Part shown: piece after piece, positions 62,546 to 64,000 of the stretch
Numbering within the stretch: the stretch's first letter is position 1
How the letters are laid out: each line of letters opens with the position of its first letter
Assembly (NCBI RefSeq): GCF_029525575.1
Contig: NZ_JAPDIA010000008.1
Coordinates: forward strand, 1-64,000
DNA: 64,000 nt
Source of the DNA: Cohnella rhizosphaerae
GTDB taxonomy: Bacteria; Bacillota; Bacilli; Paenibacillales; Paenibacillaceae
Direction: 5' to 3'
Program-made: the position numbers and the translations under genes
The notes under the pieces: model-generated
What the model saw: the letters and a program-made list of their open reading frames with translations, nothing else
Database searches by the model: none
What the model was told of the DNA's origin: nothing

Positions 62546-62842
62546 ATGGCAGAACGCAAGGTTGTTAAATCATTCCTGTTCGGCGCCGTATCGGGCGCGG
62601 CGCTTGGCGCGGCGGCAGCGCTGCTCTTCGCGCCGAAGCCGGGCAAAGCGCTTCGCAAGGATCTCGCGGACACCGCTCAGCTCGTCGGCGCGAAGACGGC
62701 CGATATCGGCAAGGCGGCAGGCGGCGCCGCGCAGACGATCGCGAAGAAGTCTGCCGATTGGGCCGAAGGCGTGCGCGCCAAGTTCTCCAAAAAAAGCGCG
62801 GAGGAGAGCGTCTCCGCATCCGAAGAATCGGCGGCGATCTAA
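62546..62842 (+). CDS. YtxH domain-containing protein
   Basis: 98 residues. KSFLFGAVSGAALGAAAALLFAPKPGKALRKDL is the classical YtxH pattern: a Gly/Ala-rich membrane helix followed by FAPK-G---R. An Ala/Lys-rich amphipathic tail follows. GGAGGGATACAAG precedes the ATG. General-stress associated membrane protein; precise role unknown. Confidence 0.88.
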   Translation: MAERKVVKSFLFGAVSGAALGAAAALLFAPKPGKALRKDLADTAQLVGAKTADIGKAAGGAAQTIAKKSADWAEGVRAKFSKKSAEESVSASEESAAI

Positions 62843-63011
62843 TCCCGCAGCCGCTTCCTCGCTTCACTTCCGCGCCGTCCGGAGCGTCCGGGCGGCGCCG
62901 CTTCATGCCTTGAACCGCACCTGAATATGCGCTAATATGTAGGTACCTTTTGCGCGAAAATCTCATAATTTATCTAGATTCGTCATCTCCTGAGCAGAAA
63001 GCGGTGTTCTC

Positions 63012-63828
63012 GTGCAACAAGCGATCGCAGTCCTGGACTCCGGCGTGGGCGGACTGACAGTCGTCAAAGAAGTGATGCGTCAGCTTCCCCCGAGAGAAGA
63101 TTTTATATTTCGGCGATACGGCGCGCACGCCTTACGGGTCCCGCTCAGCCGAGCAAGTGGTCGAATTTACCCGGGAGATTGTCGACTATCTCGTCCAATT
63201 CAATCCGAAAATGATCGTCATCGCCTGCAATACGGCAACGGCCGTGGCGCTCGAGGATATCACGGGCCGCGTCTCCGTCCCCGTGGTCGGCGTCATCGGT
63301 CCCGGCGCGCGCGCCGCGCTCGGACGCACGCGTACGGGCGTCATCGGCGTCATCGGCACGGAGGGCACGATTCGCAGCGGCGCCTACGAGGCGGCGCTGC
63401 GTACGCTGTCGGGCGGCAGCGTACAAGTCGTGAGCCGGGCTTGCCCGGGCTTCGTGCCGCTCGTCGAGGACGGCAATTTCCGCTCGGCGCGCACGCAGGA
63501 GATCGTGGCGTCCTCGCTCGAATCGTTGAAGGGCACGCAGCTGGACAGCCTGATTCTGGGCTGCACCCACTATCCGTTCCTCGCCGACGCGATCTCGGAG
63601 GCGATGGGGCCGGACGTCGCGCTCATCAGCTCGGCCGACGAGACCGCCAGAGAGATACGTTCGATCCTGGAGCGCTCCGGCCAGCTTGCGGAGGCGGACG
63701 GCGCGCCGCTTCACCAATTTTTTTGCAGCGGCGACCCGGCGAAGTTCAGGGAGATCGCCCAGACCTGGCTCGGCGAGCAGATCCGGCTGACGCCTGTCGT
63801 CTGGCAGGTGCCGCATATCGGCGCATAA
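63012..63828 (+). CDS. murI: Glutamate racemase (frame broken once)
   Basis: About 271 residues. It makes D-glutamate for peptidoglycan. AIAVLDSGVGGLTVVKEVMR, the first catalytic Cys in IVIACNTATAVALED, and the second in LILGCTHYPFL are present. The C5 run 63088-63092 should be C4, giving RQLPREKILYFGDTARTPYG, a universally conserved part. A GTG start at 63012 fits the N-terminus; its ribosome binding site is weak. As an essential enzyme it is unlikely to be dead. Confidence 0.93.
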
Positions 63829-63841
63829 GCATGTTAATCAC

Positions 63842-63886
63842 CGAAGCCTTTCGGCCGTCCCGCGGACGCCGGAAGGCTTCGTTTTT
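63842..63886 (+). terminator. Terminator of murI
   Basis: CGAAGCCTTTCGGC pairs with GCCGGAAGGCTTCG, followed by T5. Confidence 0.85.
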
Positions 63887-63993
63887 GTTTTCCGGCGTCA
63901 TAACCGCGTTCGCCAAGGCATACAAAAATATACCGCGTCGGCGCATGGGGCATCGCGCCGCACGCTGCGAAGCGAACGCTGGAGGGATCGATC

Positions 63994-64000
63994 ATGCGCA
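63994..64000 (+). CDS. Start of a gene cut by the window end
   Basis: ATGCGCA follows GGAGGGATCGATC, a strong ribosome binding site. Only two codons are inside the window. In related genomes genes such as gerM or rph often follow murI, but nothing here shows which. Confidence 0.5.

Overview
The window looks like chromosomal DNA of a high-GC, spore-forming member of the Paenibacillaceae, most like Cohnella or Paenibacillus. The reasons are the Firmicutes-type 16S rRNA with anti-Shine-Dalgarno end, strong GGAGG ribosome binding sites, YesM/YesN-type two-component pairs beside sugar ABC transporters, a YjcZ-type sporulation peptide, and the DUF948 - YtxH - glutamate racemase order. Genus assignment is inference from style and 16S signature, not from a search.

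Layout. 1-4815: an rRNA operon (16S without its 5' third, 23S, 5S) without tRNAs in the spacers; the 23S gene carries an insertion of about 113 nt in helix 45. 4860-7840: a repeat cluster, a small membrane protein, an SGNH hydrolase and a FabV-type enoyl reductase with an in-frame amber codon. 8064-11497: ABC-2 exporter plus DesK/DesR-type two-component system. 11593-15352: two tiny membrane proteins, an M48 protease, an alpha/beta hydrolase and a luciferase-like monooxygenase. 15493-19915: GH95 fucosidase, MalY-type aminotransferase, AraC regulator. 20120-21660: two futalosine-pathway menaquinone genes (mqnB, mqnD). 21854-23648: divergent ThuA and AraC genes. 24120-27544: class Ib ribonucleotide reductase nrdI-nrdE-nrdF behind a promoter with an NrdR-box-like site. 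29412-37149: sugar ABC importer (binding protein, two permeases) with its YesM/YesN-type system. 37339-37822: a 52-bp tandem array. 37998-44969: a very large secreted heparinase II/III-type lyase and two Gfo/Idh/MocA dehydrogenases. 45650-49148: a Fur-box promoter in front of a truncated AraC gene, then a GH2 beta-mannosidase. 49384-54543: secreted copper-amine-oxidase-domain/beta-propeller protein and pstS-pstC-pstA-pstB. 55102-63828: divergent IMP dehydrogenase, two hydrolases, a holin, a CuA-type cupredoxin, small proteins, a DUF86 protein, a Cys-rich HTH regulator, DUF948, YtxH and glutamate racemase.

Functionally this is a polysaccharide-scavenging region: binding protein, permeases and sensor/regulator pair take up an oligosaccharide, while the polysaccharide lyase, fucosidase, mannosidase, ThuA and Gfo/Idh enzymes cut and oxidise sugars. 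Housekeeping pieces (rRNA, dNTP synthesis, menaquinone, phosphate uptake, purine and cell-wall synthesis) are interspersed.

Two features dominate a second look. (1) 24 single-base frameshifts interrupt 18 genes, every one explained by one EXTRA base, nearly all in a short homopolymer, and they hit nrdF, pstA and murI. This is most likely a sequence-quality signature rather than gene decay, so I give corrected gene extents. (2) At least three intergenic clusters (4912-5090, 28629-28813, 45412-45591) share one architecture: two forward and two inverted copies of a 21-24 bp core, spaced 50-51 bp, with symmetric spacers and a 35-37 nt centre. Together with a 52-bp array (37339-37822) and a 51-bp array (45125-45252), this suggests a family of dispersed phased repeats that I do not recognise as a described element.
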